From: Paenibacillus sp. USDA918EY | GTDB lineage: Bacteria; Bacillota; Bacilli; Paenibacillales; Paenibacillaceae | DNA length: 64,000 bases | Direction of reading: 5' to 3' | Assembly: GCF_009870825.1 (NCBI RefSeq) | Contig: NZ_WTWY01000001.1 | Span: forward strand, 372,001 to 436,000 | In this document: in pieces, positions 52,976-61,408 of the stretch | Layout of the letters: each line of letters starts with the position of its first letter | Numbering within the stretch: the first letter of the stretch is position 1 | The notes under the pieces: model-generated | What the model was told of the DNA's origin: nothing | The model's input: the letters and a program-made list of their open reading frames with translations, nothing else | The model's database searches: none | Position numbers and translations under genes: made by a program

Positions 52976-54064
52976 TTACTCGGACCATCGGGGAAGCTCG
53001 ATGAAAAAAGTGAAGTGCCCGTTTTCGTGTTTAAGGCCGATGCGCCCGCCGTGCAGTTCGGCGATGTTTTTGGCGATGGACAGCCCGAGGCCGGCGCCGG
53101 GGGAGGCGCGATATTCGCTGCGCGACGGGTCCGCCTTGTAAAACCGCTCGAACAGCAGTTTTTCCTGTTCTTTTGCGATCGGCTTGCCGAAGTTTTCGAC
53201 GGCGAAATAAATCTGCCCGTAGTTATCCAAAAGCCGCACCGTGATTTTGCCGGGTTTAAACGAAAACTTCAGCGCGTTCATTAACAGGTTGTCGATGGCG
53301 CGGACCATTTTTTCCGTATCGATGGACGCGTACATCGGCCCCGGGTCCCGGATCAAACGCACGGAAAGCGCATTTTCCTGCGCGATGGGTTCGAATTCGT
53401 TTATGATCTGTTCAAGCAAACCGCCCAAATCGATTTTTTTTAGCGACAGGTTCGCCGTACCGCTCGTTAACCGCGTGTATTCGAACAAGTCGTCGATCAG
53501 CTGCTTCAGCTGCTGCGATTTGTTGTACGCGTTGTCGACATAGCGTTTATGCTCCTCCAAATCCAAATTCGCGTAATCGTCATGCTTTAAAAGATTCAAA
53601 TAACCGATGAGGCTGGTCAGCGGGGTGCGCAAATCATGGGAAACGCCCGTGATCAGCTCCATTTTCGATTGTTCGATCCGGCGTTCGAGGTTGATTTTTT
53701 CCTGCAGCTGCTCCGCCATGAAATTGATGCTTTTGGCGACCTCTCCCAGCTCATCTTCGCCGGAATCCGGCAGCCGGTAATCGAGATTTCCGCTTGCGAT
53801 CGTCATGAGGCCGTCGGCCAGCCTCCGCAAATACCGCACGATCGGCCTTGTCAGCATAAAAAAGAAAAACAAAAACGTGACTACCAAAAACGCAAAACTC
53901 CCGACCGGCCCGAGCGATATCAAATTGACCGATAGATAGGCAAGGATATACGACAAAGCAACCATCAGTAAAAAGCTGAACAATGCCGCCCAAAACATCC
54001 GGACCCGGATATTCTTTTTCCCGGTCAGAAAGGATGCCAGGAAAGAAAAAAACTCTTTACTCAA
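52976..54064 (-). CDS. HisKA-type sensor histidine kinase
   Basis: 362 aa. Two TM segments (about 22-44 and 50-72) are separated by a very short loop, so sensing is probably within the membrane. HAMP (RPIVRYLRRLADGLMTIASGNLDYRL), HisKA with phospho-His in ITGVSHDLRTPLTSLIGYL, and a HATPase (DNLLMNALKFSF, GAGLGLSIAKNIAELHGG) follow. The TTG start overlaps the regulator's stop by 8 bp. Last gene of a five-gene overlapping operon. Confidence 0.92.
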   Translation of the reverse strand: MSKEFFSFLASFLTGKKNIRVRMFWAALFSFLLMVALSYILAYLSVNLISLGPVGSFAFLVVTFLFFFFMLTRPIVRYLRRLADGLMTIASGNLDYRLPDSGEDELGEVAKSINFMAEQLQEKINLERRIEQSKMELITGVSHDLRTPLTSLIGYLNLLKHDDYANLDLEEHKRYVDNAYNKSQQLKQLIDDLFEYTRLTSGTANLSLKKIDLGGLLEQIINEFEPIAQENALSVRLIRDPGPMYASIDTEKMVRAIDNLLMNALKFSFKPGKITVRLLDNYGQIYFAVENFGKPIAKEQEKLLFERFYKADPSRSEYRASPGAGLGLSIAKNIAELHGGRIGLKHENGHFTFFIELPRWSE

Positions 54065-54755
54065 CTTTATATCCCACTCCCCAGACCGTTTTAATGTACC
54101 GGGGTTCCCGCGGATTGTCCTCGATTTTTTCGCGGATATTCCGGATATGGACCATGATCGTGTTATCGGTTAAAAATTTTTCCTCTTTCCATACGCTTTG
54201 ATATATTTTTTCTACGTTAAACACATGGCCGCGGTGGGTGGCCATCAGCTCGAGGATCGAAAATTCGATGGGGGTCAGCGATACTTCCTTGCCGCGAACC
54301 GTCACGATATGCCGGCTTTTATCGATAATCAGGTCACCAATCTCAATGACGCTTTCGCCTGTCTGGGATTGGCCGAGGCCATCGCCCGCCAGCTTGATTC
54401 GGCGCAGCTGCGCCTTCACCCGGGCCATCAGCTCGAGCGGGTTGAACGGCTTTGCGACGTAATCGTCGGCACCCGTCGTAAGCCCCGTAATTTTATCGAT
54501 ATCCTCGCCTTTGGCGGAAAGCATGATGATCGGGATGTTCATCGTTTCGCGGATTTTGAAGCATGCCTTGATCCCGTCCAGGTTGGGCATCATCACGTCC
54601 AAAATAATCAAATCCACGCCTTCGCGCTTTAGCAGCTCCAAAGCTTCGAGGCCGTCTTCGGCTTCGAAAACGCGAAGGCCTTCGTTTCGCAAAAAGATAT
54701 GCACGACGTCGCGAATTTCCGGGTCGTCATCGACGACCAGCACGGTATGTGTCAA
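54057..54755 (-). CDS. OmpR-type response regulator
   Basis: 232 aa. The receiver shows VLVVDDDPEIRD, IILDVMMPNLDG (phospho-Asp) and YVAKPFNPLELMARV. The winged helix of Trans_reg_C is LTPIEFSILELMATHRGHVFNVEKIYQSVWKEEKFLTDNTIMVHIRNIREKIEDNPREPRYIKTVWGVGYKVE. TTG 54755 has AAAGGAGA 9 bp upstream and places the receiver at the usual start; the open frame further upstream overlaps the DedA gene and is not protein-like. It overlaps DedA by 4 bp. Confidence 0.92.
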   Translation of the reverse strand: MTHTVLVVDDDPEIRDVVHIFLRNEGLRVFEAEDGLEALELLKREGVDLIILDVMMPNLDGIKACFKIRETMNIPIIMLSAKGEDIDKITGLTTGADDYVAKPFNPLELMARVKAQLRRIKLAGDGLGQSQTGESVIEIGDLIIDKSRHIVTVRGKEVSLTPIEFSILELMATHRGHVFNVEKIYQSVWKEEKFLTDNTIMVHIRNIREKIEDNPREPRYIKTVWGVGYKVE

Positions 54756-55369
54756 GACGAACGCTCTCCTTTCGATTTGTGCTGTTTGAACATATAACGA
54801 ATGGCTAAAACGGCGGCACCCGCGGCAAACGGGATCCAGACCAGTCTCAGACCATAGCGGTAAGCAAGCTCCCCGATCGTCTGCGCATGGTCCCCGACCA
54901 GGCGTCCGATCGTGAAAAAAATCGCCGTCCATACGAGCCCCGTCGTAAACGAGAACAAGGCGTATTGCCTGAACTTCATATGATGAAGCCCGACGACGTA
55001 GGGCATGACATGGCGCACGACCGGAAAAAAATAGCTTATGCATAATGCAAACCTGCCATACTTTCGGACAAGCCTGTCTGAAACATCGATATATTTTTGC
55101 ATGTTTTTCTTCCGTCGCAGCCGGTCGAGCACTGCGTTTCCGAAAAAGCGGCCGAGCGCGTAACCTAACGACAACCCGGAGACGACCCCCAAATACGTTA
55201 GCGCAAAGGCGGGCAGCACGTGAAGAAAACCGTTTGCCGTCACGGCGCCTCCGGTCATCACAACGACTTCGTCGGGAACCGGCATGCCGACGATGCCGAG
55301 CCACAAAGCGAAAAACAGCGCGGCATAACCGAAATGCTGGATAAACGACAGCAGTGTATCAGCATTCAT
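54752..55369 (-). CDS. DedA-family membrane protein
   Basis: About 205 aa. The DedA/SNARE-associated core is clear: GIVGMPVPDEVVVMTGGAV, YLGVVSGLSLGYALGRFFG, and ISYFFPVVRHVMPYVVGLHHMKFRQYALFSFTTGLVWTAIFFTIGRLVG with the re-entrant Arg and Pro residues. Recent work links DedA proteins to undecaprenyl-phosphate or phospholipid flipping. ATG 55369 (GAAGGAGC upstream) lies inside the end of the PAP2 gene. Confidence 0.92.
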   Translation of the reverse strand: MNADTLLSFIQHFGYAALFFALWLGIVGMPVPDEVVVMTGGAVTANGFLHVLPAFALTYLGVVSGLSLGYALGRFFGNAVLDRLRRKKNMQKYIDVSDRLVRKYGRFALCISYFFPVVRHVMPYVVGLHHMKFRQYALFSFTTGLVWTAIFFTIGRLVGDHAQTIGELAYRYGLRLVWIPFAAGAAVLAIRYMFKQHKSKGERSS

Positions 55370-55994
55370 GGGCCGCACGCTCCTTCCCGCTTTCTCTGAA
55401 CAATCTCCGCCCGATCAAGAAAAAAAGCACTTCCGACAGGAGGATGCCTCCTAAAACGTCCATGATTACGTGCTGCTTAACGAACAGGGTGGAGACGATG
55501 ATCGACCAGGAGATCAGCCCTGCCGCCGTCGTCGCCCGTCTGCTTAGTTTGCATTGAAAGGCTGCCTTCAGGACGATATGGCTGGTCAGGACATGGATGC
55601 TCGGAAAGCAATTATACGGCGCGTCCGTCGCATACACGAAGCCGACAAGCGAGTTTAAAATGCCTCCTTCGCCGAGGTCCGGCCGCGGCAGCGTCGTTTG
55701 GAACAAATAAAAGATGCCATAACAAACCGCGAGGCCGATGCAGGTCAACGTCAAGGAGCGGTAATACACCTGCCGGTCCTTCTTGAAAAAGACGACGAAC
55801 ATGTAGAAGACGTAAGGGTACCAGATCAGGTACGGAATGATAAACACGGGCATGAAAGGTATCAGCCGGTCCCATTCGGTGACCAACCTTGCGGTATCGG
55901 CACCGCCGTGATTCAGCAAACCGTAAAACACGTTCAGGACGGGAATGGCCAGCAGCCAGCAGAGCGGCAAATAGGCGGCGAATTTTCTATTCAT
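55359..55994 (-). CDS. PAP2-superfamily membrane phosphatase
   Basis: About 211 aa, six hydrophobic segments. The PAP2 motifs are reduced but recognisable: LPRPD region, CFPSIHVLTSHIV (motif 2 SxH) and STLFVKQHVIMDVLGGILL (motif 3 with catalytic His and Asp). Such proteins hydrolyse lipid phosphates or transfer phospholipid head groups (inositolphosphotransferase-like proteins share this look). The start is uncertain: ATG 55994 overlaps the methyltransferase stop by 8 bp; ATG 56003 and TTG 56027 are alternatives, and none has a good ribosome site. Confidence 0.85.
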   Translation of the reverse strand: MNRKFAAYLPLCWLLAIPVLNVFYGLLNHGGADTARLVTEWDRLIPFMPVFIIPYLIWYPYVFYMFVVFFKKDRQVYYRSLTLTCIGLAVCYGIFYLFQTTLPRPDLGEGGILNSLVGFVYATDAPYNCFPSIHVLTSHIVLKAAFQCKLSRRATTAAGLISWSIIVSTLFVKQHVIMDVLGGILLSEVLFFLIGRRLFRESGKERAAHEC

Positions 55995-56565
55995 ACGTAT
56001 CATATCGCTTGCGGCAAACGTACACAAATGCCGGAGGGATGTTTAAAGGGACATAATGAACGTGTTCGATCTCGAACAGACGGGACAGCTGTTTTTTCAT
56101 CTGCTGCGAATATTGGAAGGCGATAAACAAGCCGCCGGGCTTCAGCGAGGCGACGATTTCGTCCATCAGACGGTCGCGCAGTCCTTGCGGGAAATTGAAA
56201 AAAGGCAGCCCGCTCAAAATGCAGTCCAATTGGTCGACGCCCTCGGCCCGCAGCGTTTCCCGAAGGTTGCACGCATCGGCGTAACAGGCGTACCCGGGGT
56301 AATCGTTTGTTAAACGGTCGCGCAGAAGCGTATCTTTTTCGAATAATATCACATCGGCACGGTTTGCGTTGTATTCGGCGATATATTTGGTAATTGCGCC
56401 TGTGCCTGCGCCGAGCTCGGCGACGTGCCGGACCTCCCGCCAATCGATCGCCTCAAGCATTTTTTTTGCCAAAAAAGCCGAGCTTGGCGTAATGCTGCCG
56501 ACTTGTTTCGGCGCCTGCGAAAATTTATACAGGAACAGCATTTTTTCCTGGATGGTTTTCATCAT
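55987..56565 (-). CDS. Phospholipid N-methyltransferase-like SAM enzyme
   Basis: About 192 aa. It opens FLYKFSQAPKQVGSITPSSAFLAKKML and has SAM motif I VAELGAGTGAITKYI, FEKD (acid of beta 2), and LDCILSGLPFFNFPQGLRDRLMDEIVASLKPGGLFIAFQYS (post-motif). The N-terminal QVGSITPSS segment is typical of PmtA-like phospholipid and KsgA-like methyltransferases. Together with PAP2 and DedA, a lipid substrate is likely. ATG 56565 follows GGGAGAGAAATCGT. First gene of the overlapping operon. Confidence 0.85.
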   Translation of the reverse strand: MMKTIQEKMLFLYKFSQAPKQVGSITPSSAFLAKKMLEAIDWREVRHVAELGAGTGAITKYIAEYNANRADVILFEKDTLLRDRLTNDYPGYACYADACNLRETLRAEGVDQLDCILSGLPFFNFPQGLRDRLMDEIVASLKPGGLFIAFQYSQQMKKQLSRLFEIEHVHYVPLNIPPAFVYVCRKRYDTYE

Positions 56566-56661
56566 ACGATTTCTCTCCCTTGCTTTTACATATCCCCATG
56601 CTAAAAAAAATTTCTTGGGAACAAGCAAAGGAAAATCTGAATTATTTCTGAAGATCAGCCC

Positions 56662-56702
56662 GAAAAAAAATACGCCGTACCGGAAGAACCGGCATCGGCG
56701 TA
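56662..56702 (-). terminator. Terminator of the tetR-MFS pair
   Basis: TACGCCG-TA-CCGG pairs with CCGG-CAT-CGGCGTA (56670-56702). The plus-strand A8 run at 56662-56670 gives the T tract on the minus strand. Confidence 0.85.
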
Positions 56703-56706
56703 CAGA

Positions 56707-57915
56707 TTAAGCGTTTGGTTCGTTTTCTCCCCATTGTTTCTCTTTCCACATGACGGTAATGACCAGGCCGATGACCATGACGACGGCGGCAAACAGGTAG
56801 GGGTAGTGGATGTTTACGTCAAACAAAATGCCCCCGACGGCCGGTCCGGCGATATTGCCCAGGCTCGTATACGTCGAGTTCATGCCTGCGACGAATCCCT
56901 GTTCTTTCCCGGCGGCTTTGGACAAAAACGTCGTCAAGGCCGGGCGCAGCAGGTCGAAGGCGAGGAAAATGAAGCTCGTGACCACCAAAACCGTCAAAAA
57001 TCCGGAGATGAAGGTCGAGACCACCGCCAAAACGGCGCCAACGATCAAACACCATTGGATGAGTCTTTTTTCGCCGAGAACGTCCACCATTTTTCCAAAC
57101 ATAAATACCTGCACCACGACTCCGAAGATGGAGCTGATCGTAATGATGGCCGCGATGTCTTTCGGCGTGAAGCCGAATTTATGATCGGAAAACAGGCTGA
57201 ATACCGTTTCGTAAGCCGAAAGGCCGAACGCAAGCACAAATACGATAATAAACGCGATAAAGTAGAGCGGATGAAGCGATTTTTTCAAATCGCCCATAAA
57301 GCTGGTTTGCTTGGAGTTCGATGCCATTTCGGCAAGCTCTGCTTTGGTCAGCGGTTCTTTCAAAATAAAGATCGAGATAACGCACGCTAAAAAGGCGATG
57401 ACCGCCGCAAAAAAGAAAGGCACGCGAATGCCGTACGCGGCGATAAATCCGCCGATGCCCGGGCCGATGATAAAGCCGGTGCTAATGGCTGCGGAAATGT
57501 AACCCATCGCCTTCGGCCGTTCCTCGACGGTCGTAATGTCCGCCACGTATGCGGTCGCGCTTGGCATGATGAAGGCGGCGCTGAATCCGCCCAGAACCCT
57601 CGCGAGATACAGCACCCAGACGTTTGTGCCCAGCCCGAAAATCAATTCGGATACTCCGAATAGGAACAGCCCTATGACGATGATTTTTTTTCGGCCGTAG
57701 CGGTCGACCCAGCGCCCTGCAAGCGGGGACATCACAAGCTGGGACACGGCGAAGACGGCGACAAGGGCACCCATCGTTTTTCCCGATAAATGCATCATGT
57801 CCATAAAAGACGGCATAACGGGGATGATCAGGCCAACCCCCAGAAACGCAATGAAAACATTGCTCAGCAGAATGAGCAGGACCGCTTTTTGCTCTTTGAT
57901 TGGTTTTTTCATCAT
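56707..57915 (-). CDS. MFS multidrug exporter, NorA/Bmr-like
   Basis: 402 aa, twelve TM segments. The DHA1 drug-exporter marks are present: GVGLIIPVMPSFM in TM1, GRWVDRYGRKKIIVIG loop motif A, LARVLGGFSAAFIMPSATAYVAD in TM4, and ISTGFIIGPGIGGFIA motif C (GxxxGPxxGG), which is specific to antiporters. Cotranscribed with the TetR gene 21 bp upstream. Probably a drug or quaternary-cation/H+ antiporter. Confidence 0.92.
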   Translation of the reverse strand: MMKKPIKEQKAVLLILLSNVFIAFLGVGLIIPVMPSFMDMMHLSGKTMGALVAVFAVSQLVMSPLAGRWVDRYGRKKIIVIGLFLFGVSELIFGLGTNVWVLYLARVLGGFSAAFIMPSATAYVADITTVEERPKAMGYISAAISTGFIIGPGIGGFIAAYGIRVPFFFAAVIAFLACVISIFILKEPLTKAELAEMASNSKQTSFMGDLKKSLHPLYFIAFIIVFVLAFGLSAYETVFSLFSDHKFGFTPKDIAAIITISSIFGVVVQVFMFGKMVDVLGEKRLIQWCLIVGAVLAVVSTFISGFLTVLVVTSFIFLAFDLLRPALTTFLSKAAGKEQGFVAGMNSTYTSLGNIAGPAVGGILFDVNIHYPYLFAAVVMVIGLVITVMWKEKQWGENEPNA

Positions 57916-57936
57916 TCAACACTCTTTCCGTAAAAA

Positions 57937-58518
57937 TCAAGGATGCGAAATGCCTCTCCAAAATACGCTCCAGCAGGCTTGCAATTTATCTTCCAGCCGC
58001 CCTTCGTCGTTATCGTAGACCAGGCTGATCAACATGGAATCGACGATTCCGAGGAAGGCAAGCGTGGGCGTTTTGGCCGTTTCTCCGTAAATGGTCTTTG
58101 CTTCGATCCAATCCTCGAATTTTTTTTCTAGTTTTTCCTGAATTTCAGTTTCAATGTCGACGACTTCCTTTTCGATGGCTTTCGTAAGATGCGCGGGCGG
58201 GAAGAAGGACATGCGCAGCCAAAACTTCAGCTGCTCGTTTTTTTGGAACATATCGATGACAAGCCGTAAAAATCCGTACAAATCCCGTTCCGGATGGTAC
58301 GCGTCGATTCGCTCCATATATTCCAGCTTCGACGTCAGCTCCGCTTCTTTTGCATCCCGCAGCACGTGCAGAAAAAGATCGTCCTTTCCTTTAAAGTGGG
58401 CGTAAAGGGACTGCTTTTTCATGCCGACCTCTTCGGCGATTTGGGAAAGGGAGGCTCCTTCAAAGCCATGAATCGTAAAATACTTCAAAGCCGCTTCTTT
58501 GATTTCATCGACTTTCAC
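57937..58518 (-). CDS. TetR-family regulator of the MFS pump
   Basis: 193 aa. The HTH (1-50) reads VDEIKEAALKYFTIHGFEGASLSQIAEEVGMKKQSLYAHFKGKDDLFLHVL. The C-terminal ligand domain resembles TetR_C for AcrR/YfiR-like regulators (FGFLRLVIDMFQKNEQLKFWLRMSFFPP-like stretch with several aromatics). It is upstream of and cotranscribed with the exporter; a partial palindrome lies 18 bp before its ATG. Likely local repressor. Confidence 0.92.
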   Translation of the reverse strand: MKVDEIKEAALKYFTIHGFEGASLSQIAEEVGMKKQSLYAHFKGKDDLFLHVLRDAKEAELTSKLEYMERIDAYHPERDLYGFLRLVIDMFQKNEQLKFWLRMSFFPPAHLTKAIEKEVVDIETEIQEKLEKKFEDWIEAKTIYGETAKTPTLAFLGIVDSMLISLVYDNDEGRLEDKLQACWSVFWRGISHP

Positions 58519-58535
58519 ATCATAGCACCTCCGAC

Positions 58536-58555
58536 TAACGAACGATCGTCAGTTA
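58536..58555. promoter_or_regulatory. Putative TetR operator
   Basis: TAAC-GA-ACGATCGT-CA-GTTA: outer 4-bp and central 8-bp segments are palindromic. It lies just upstream of the tetR gene and fits autoregulation. Confidence 0.6.
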
Positions 58556-58596
58556 TCTTAACAGATAATGCCATGAGAAGCAAGGGTGTAATTTTT

Positions 58597-58619
58597 TTAA
58601 TAGTAATTATTACGAATAA
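58597..58619. promoter_or_regulatory. Zur-like box 1
   Basis: 23-bp element centred on GTAATTATTAC (58603-58613), flanked by TTAATA and GAATAA. Matches the Bacillus Zur consensus AAATCGTAAT-N-ATTACGATTT in its core. Just upstream of the -35 of the zinc operon. Confidence 0.75.
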
Positions 58620-58620
58620 C

Positions 58621-58649
58621 TTGCCAGGGCGAAAAATGTGTGTTTTAAT
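58621..58649 (+). promoter_or_regulatory. Promoter of the zinc-uptake operon
   Basis: TTGCCA (58621-58626), a 17-bp spacer, TTTAAT (58644-58649). It lies between Zur boxes 1 and 2, and transcription would begin inside box 2. Confidence 0.65.
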
Positions 58650-58650
58650 G

Positions 58651-58673
58651 TTAAACGTAATAATTACGAATAA
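58651..58673. promoter_or_regulatory. Zur-like box 2
   Basis: Core GTAATAATTAC (58657-58667) with TTAAAC and GAATAA flanks, at the expected transcription start. 54 bp from box 1. Confidence 0.78.
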
Positions 58674-58741
58674 GTGCAATGAGCCGGTTCGTCCGTACAA
58701 ACATGTGCGTAAGCAGCAAAGATATTTTTTTTGCCTGTTTT

Positions 58742-58764
58742 TAAATCGTAATTGTTACTATTAA
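58742..58764. promoter_or_regulatory. Zur-like box 3
   Basis: TAAATCGTAATTGTTACTATTAA (core 58748-58758), best left half-site match to the Zur consensus. It ends 11 bp before the AAGGAGGA ribosome site of znuC, so it would block elongation or a second promoter. Confidence 0.72.
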
Positions 58765-58785
58765 ATTCAAATAAGGAGGATACAT

Positions 58786-59442
58786 ATGATCCTTTGCTCA
58801 TTACGCGATATCGTGTTTGGATACGAACATGAACCTGTGATCCGGAATGTATCCTTGGATATTCATGCCGGAGAATTCATTGCCGTCAGCGGTCCGAACG
58901 GGGCGGCCAAAACCACGCTGTTAAAGTTGATGCTCGGGCTGTTGAAGCCATGGAGCGGCACGGTGCAATTTTCGGCCGAACTTGGCCAAAGCCGGGTGGC
59001 GTACGTTCCGCAGCAGGCCGCGTCCTTTAATGCCGGTTTTCCCAGCAAGGTCATCGAACTGGTCCGATCGGGGAGTTTTCCGGAGCTGGGATTGTTCCGC
59101 CGTTTCCGGAAGGAGCAGCATGAACGCGTCGAAGAGACGCTGAAAGCGGCGGGCCTGTGGGAGCTGAGAAACCGGAAAATCGGAGAATTGTCCGGAGGGC
59201 AGAAGCAAAAGGCCTGTATTGCCAGAGCGATCGTTCAGCAGCCGGATCTGCTCGTTTTGGATGAGCCCGTAACCGGAATGGATGCCGCGAGCCGGATTCG
59301 TTTTTACGAGTGGATGCGGGGGTTGTCCAGCGGAGAAGGCATGACCGTCATCATGGTAACTCACGGCTTGGACGAAGCCCAAAATTACTTGGATCGCGTG
59401 ATTTATCTGGAAGGGAAGGAAGAAAGCGATGTTTCAATATGA
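58786..59442 (+). CDS. znuC: Zinc ABC transporter ATPase
   Basis: 218 aa. The ABC domain shows Walker A GPNGAAKTT, Q-loop YVPQQAASFNAGFP, signature LSGGQKQKACIARAI, Walker B LLVLDEPVTGMD and the switch His in MVTHGLDEA. The Walker A glycine before Lys is Ala; close relatives (B. subtilis AdcC/YcdI, from memory) vary here too, so it is probably functional. It supplies ATP hydrolysis for Zn2+ import. The ATG follows AAGGAGGATACAT. The next gene overlaps by 14 bp. Confidence 0.93.
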   Translation: MILCSLRDIVFGYEHEPVIRNVSLDIHAGEFIAVSGPNGAAKTTLLKLMLGLLKPWSGTVQFSAELGQSRVAYVPQQAASFNAGFPSKVIELVRSGSFPELGLFRRFRKEQHERVEETLKAAGLWELRNRKIGELSGGQKQKACIARAIVQQPDLLVLDEPVTGMDAASRIRFYEWMRGLSSGEGMTVIMVTHGLDEAQNYLDRVIYLEGKEESDVSI

Positions 59443-60319
59443 ATTTATGCAACGCGCGTTTTTGGCGGCAGGATTCATTTCGCTCATCGCGCCGGTGCTA
59501 GGCGTGTATCTCGTGCTCAGAAGGCAGTCCCTCATGTCCGATACGCTTTCGCATGTTTCGATGGCGGGGGTTGCGCTTGGCACCGTCCTTCATCTGAGCC
59601 CGGTATTATGCGGATTTCTGTTTGCCGTGTTGGGCGGCATCGTCATCGAGCAGCTGCGGCGGACGTACCGCTCCTACAGCGAATTGCCCGTGGCGATCAT
59701 CATGACCTCGGGGCTTGCGCTCGCGATGGTGCTGATGAGCCTGAAGACCAGCCTGAACAAAAGCATAACCTCATATCTGTTCGGTTCCATCGTGGCGGTA
59801 AGCCGGACGCAGCTGATCATCATCGCGGCCGTGACGCTGGCCGGACTCCTGTTTTTTGTTTTGCTGCGCAGACCGCTTTACAGCCTAACGTTCGAGGAAG
59901 ATACGGCTGCAGTCAGCGGGGTTCGGGTCAAGCTGCTTTCATTCGCTTTCGCGGTCGTCACGGGCATGATCGTCGCGGCGGCGATGCCGATTGTCGGCGT
60001 GCTGCTCGTGTCATCCATGATCGTTTTGCCCTCGGCGTTTGCCCTCCGTTTTGCAGGAGGTTTCACGTCGGCTGCGATTCTTGCGGTCGCCACCGGCATG
60101 ATCGGCGTGTTCAGCGGCTTGTCCGTTTCGTATTACACGGATACCCCGCCCGGGGGAACCATCGCGCTGATTCTGGTTGCCATCCTGTTGGTCGGCATCG
60201 CGGTCAAGCGCATCGTCAAGCTGGGGGTCAAACGGCGTTTCGCCAAAACGGGAATCGGCGCACAGCAGCAAACCCGCCATGCGAATCAAACCCACCAAAC
60301 GTTACGGAAGGAGCTTTAA
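59429..60319 (+). CDS. znuB: Zinc ABC transporter permease
   Basis: 296 aa, about eight TM segments, ABC-3 family. FISLIAPVLGVYLVLRRQSLMSDTLSHVSMAGVALG and VVTGMIVAAAMPIVGVLLVSSMIVLPSAFALRFAGGF are the family core. The last about 25 residues are polar and His/Gln-rich (QQQTRHANQTHQT), perhaps a metal-handling tail. ATG 59429 has GGAAGGAAGAAAGCG upstream and overlaps znuC. Confidence 0.94.
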   Translation: MFQYEFMQRAFLAAGFISLIAPVLGVYLVLRRQSLMSDTLSHVSMAGVALGTVLHLSPVLCGFLFAVLGGIVIEQLRRTYRSYSELPVAIIMTSGLALAMVLMSLKTSLNKSITSYLFGSIVAVSRTQLIIIAAVTLAGLLFFVLLRRPLYSLTFEEDTAAVSGVRVKLLSFAFAVVTGMIVAAAMPIVGVLLVSSMIVLPSAFALRFAGGFTSAAILAVATGMIGVFSGLSVSYYTDTPPGGTIALILVAILLVGIAVKRIVKLGVKRRFAKTGIGAQQQTRHANQTHQTLRKEL

Positions 60320-60324
60320 AAATA

Positions 60325-61386
60325 ATGAAGAAACAATGGATTCCGATTGTATCCGCATGTACGATCGCGGCGTTGGCCTTTCTAATTTCCGGCTGCGGCC
60401 AAAAGGAGGAGGTTTCGACGCCGGCCGGAGCGGAACCGGCAACGCAAACTCAAAAGCTGAAAATCGAAGCGAGCTTTTATCCGATGTACGAATTCGCCAG
60501 CCGGGTTGCCGGCGATCTGGCGGACGTTCATCTGCTGATCCCGGCGGATACGGAGCCCCACGATTGGGAACCGACTCCGAAGGACATCGAAAACATCGAG
60601 AAGGCGGATGTGCTTGTCTATAACGGCGCCGGGCTGGAAGGCTGGGTCGATCAAATTTTGGGCAGCTCGGACAATAAAAACCTCAGCGTCATCGAAGCAA
60701 GCAAGGGACTGGAATTGATCGAAGGCAAGGAAGAACACGGGCATGGAGATGACGCGCATTCGGAGCATGCGGACGGCAAAGATCAGGTTACGACGGAAGA
60801 TCATGCTGCGGAAGCCGATCATTCCCATGAGCACGTTCATGATCACAATCACGACCACGGAGGAATGGATCCGCATGTATGGCTTTCGCCGCAGCTGGCC
60901 GTCAAGGAAGTCCGGAATATCGAAGCTGCCTTGATCGCAAAAGCTCCGGAACATCAAGAGCAATTCACGAAAAACGCGGACGCCTACGTCGCCAAGCTGG
61001 AACAGCTGGATGCGGATTACAAGAAGGAGCTGCAAAACGCAAAACGGAAAGATTTCATTACCCAGCACGCCGCTTTCGGATATTTGGCCAAGACTTACGG
61101 TCTAACGCAGGTGCCGATTGCCGGGCTGTCGCCTGAGCAGGAACCGTCGGCCTCCGGGATGGCGGAAGTCGTGAAATTCGCAAAGGAGCATCAGGTCAAA
61201 ACGATTTTCTTCGAGACGCTTGTTTCTTCCCAGGTCGCCGATACGATCGCCAAGGAGCTTGGCGCCCAAACGGCCGTTTTGAACCCGCTCGAAGGTTTGA
61301 CCGCGGACGAGCAAGCGCAGCACATGGACTATATTTCCGTCATGCGCGCGAATTTGGAGGCGCTGAAAAAAGCGCTGAACGAATAG
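60325..61386 (+). CDS. znuA: Zinc-binding lipoprotein
   Basis: 353 aa from ATG 60325 (AAGGAG upstream). The lipobox is LISGC (Cys about residue 21). ZnuA fold with metal ligands: His in DTEPHDWEPTPKDI, His in MDPHVWLSP, His in ITQHAAFGYL and a distal Glu/Asp in FFETLVSS. A His/Asp-rich flexible loop (about 135-182: HGHGDDAHSEH, then HSHEHVHDHNHDHGG) lies between the first two ligands, the mark of zinc rather than manganese proteins. Captures Zn2+ outside the membrane and delivers it to ZnuB. Confidence 0.95.
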   Translation: MKKQWIPIVSACTIAALAFLISGCGQKEEVSTPAGAEPATQTQKLKIEASFYPMYEFASRVAGDLADVHLLIPADTEPHDWEPTPKDIENIEKADVLVYNGAGLEGWVDQILGSSDNKNLSVIEASKGLELIEGKEEHGHGDDAHSEHADGKDQVTTEDHAAEADHSHEHVHDHNHDHGGMDPHVWLSPQLAVKEVRNIEAALIAKAPEHQEQFTKNADAYVAKLEQLDADYKKELQNAKRKDFITQHAAFGYLAKTYGLTQVPIAGLSPEQEPSASGMAEVVKFAKEHQVKTIFFETLVSSQVADTIAKELGAQTAVLNPLEGLTADEQAQHMDYISVMRANLEALKKALNE

Positions 61387-61408
61387 GAGACGAAAGGGGA
61401 AACGCCAA

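Noticed and set aside
54756..55304. N-terminal extension of the OmpR-type regulator
   Set aside because: It overlaps DedA in another frame and is compositionally random; TTG 54755 with AAAGGAGA gives a normal receiver start.
59608..60324. Long N-terminal extension of znuA
   Set aside because: It runs through znuB in another frame. ATG 60325 has a ribosome site and starts a proper lipoprotein signal.
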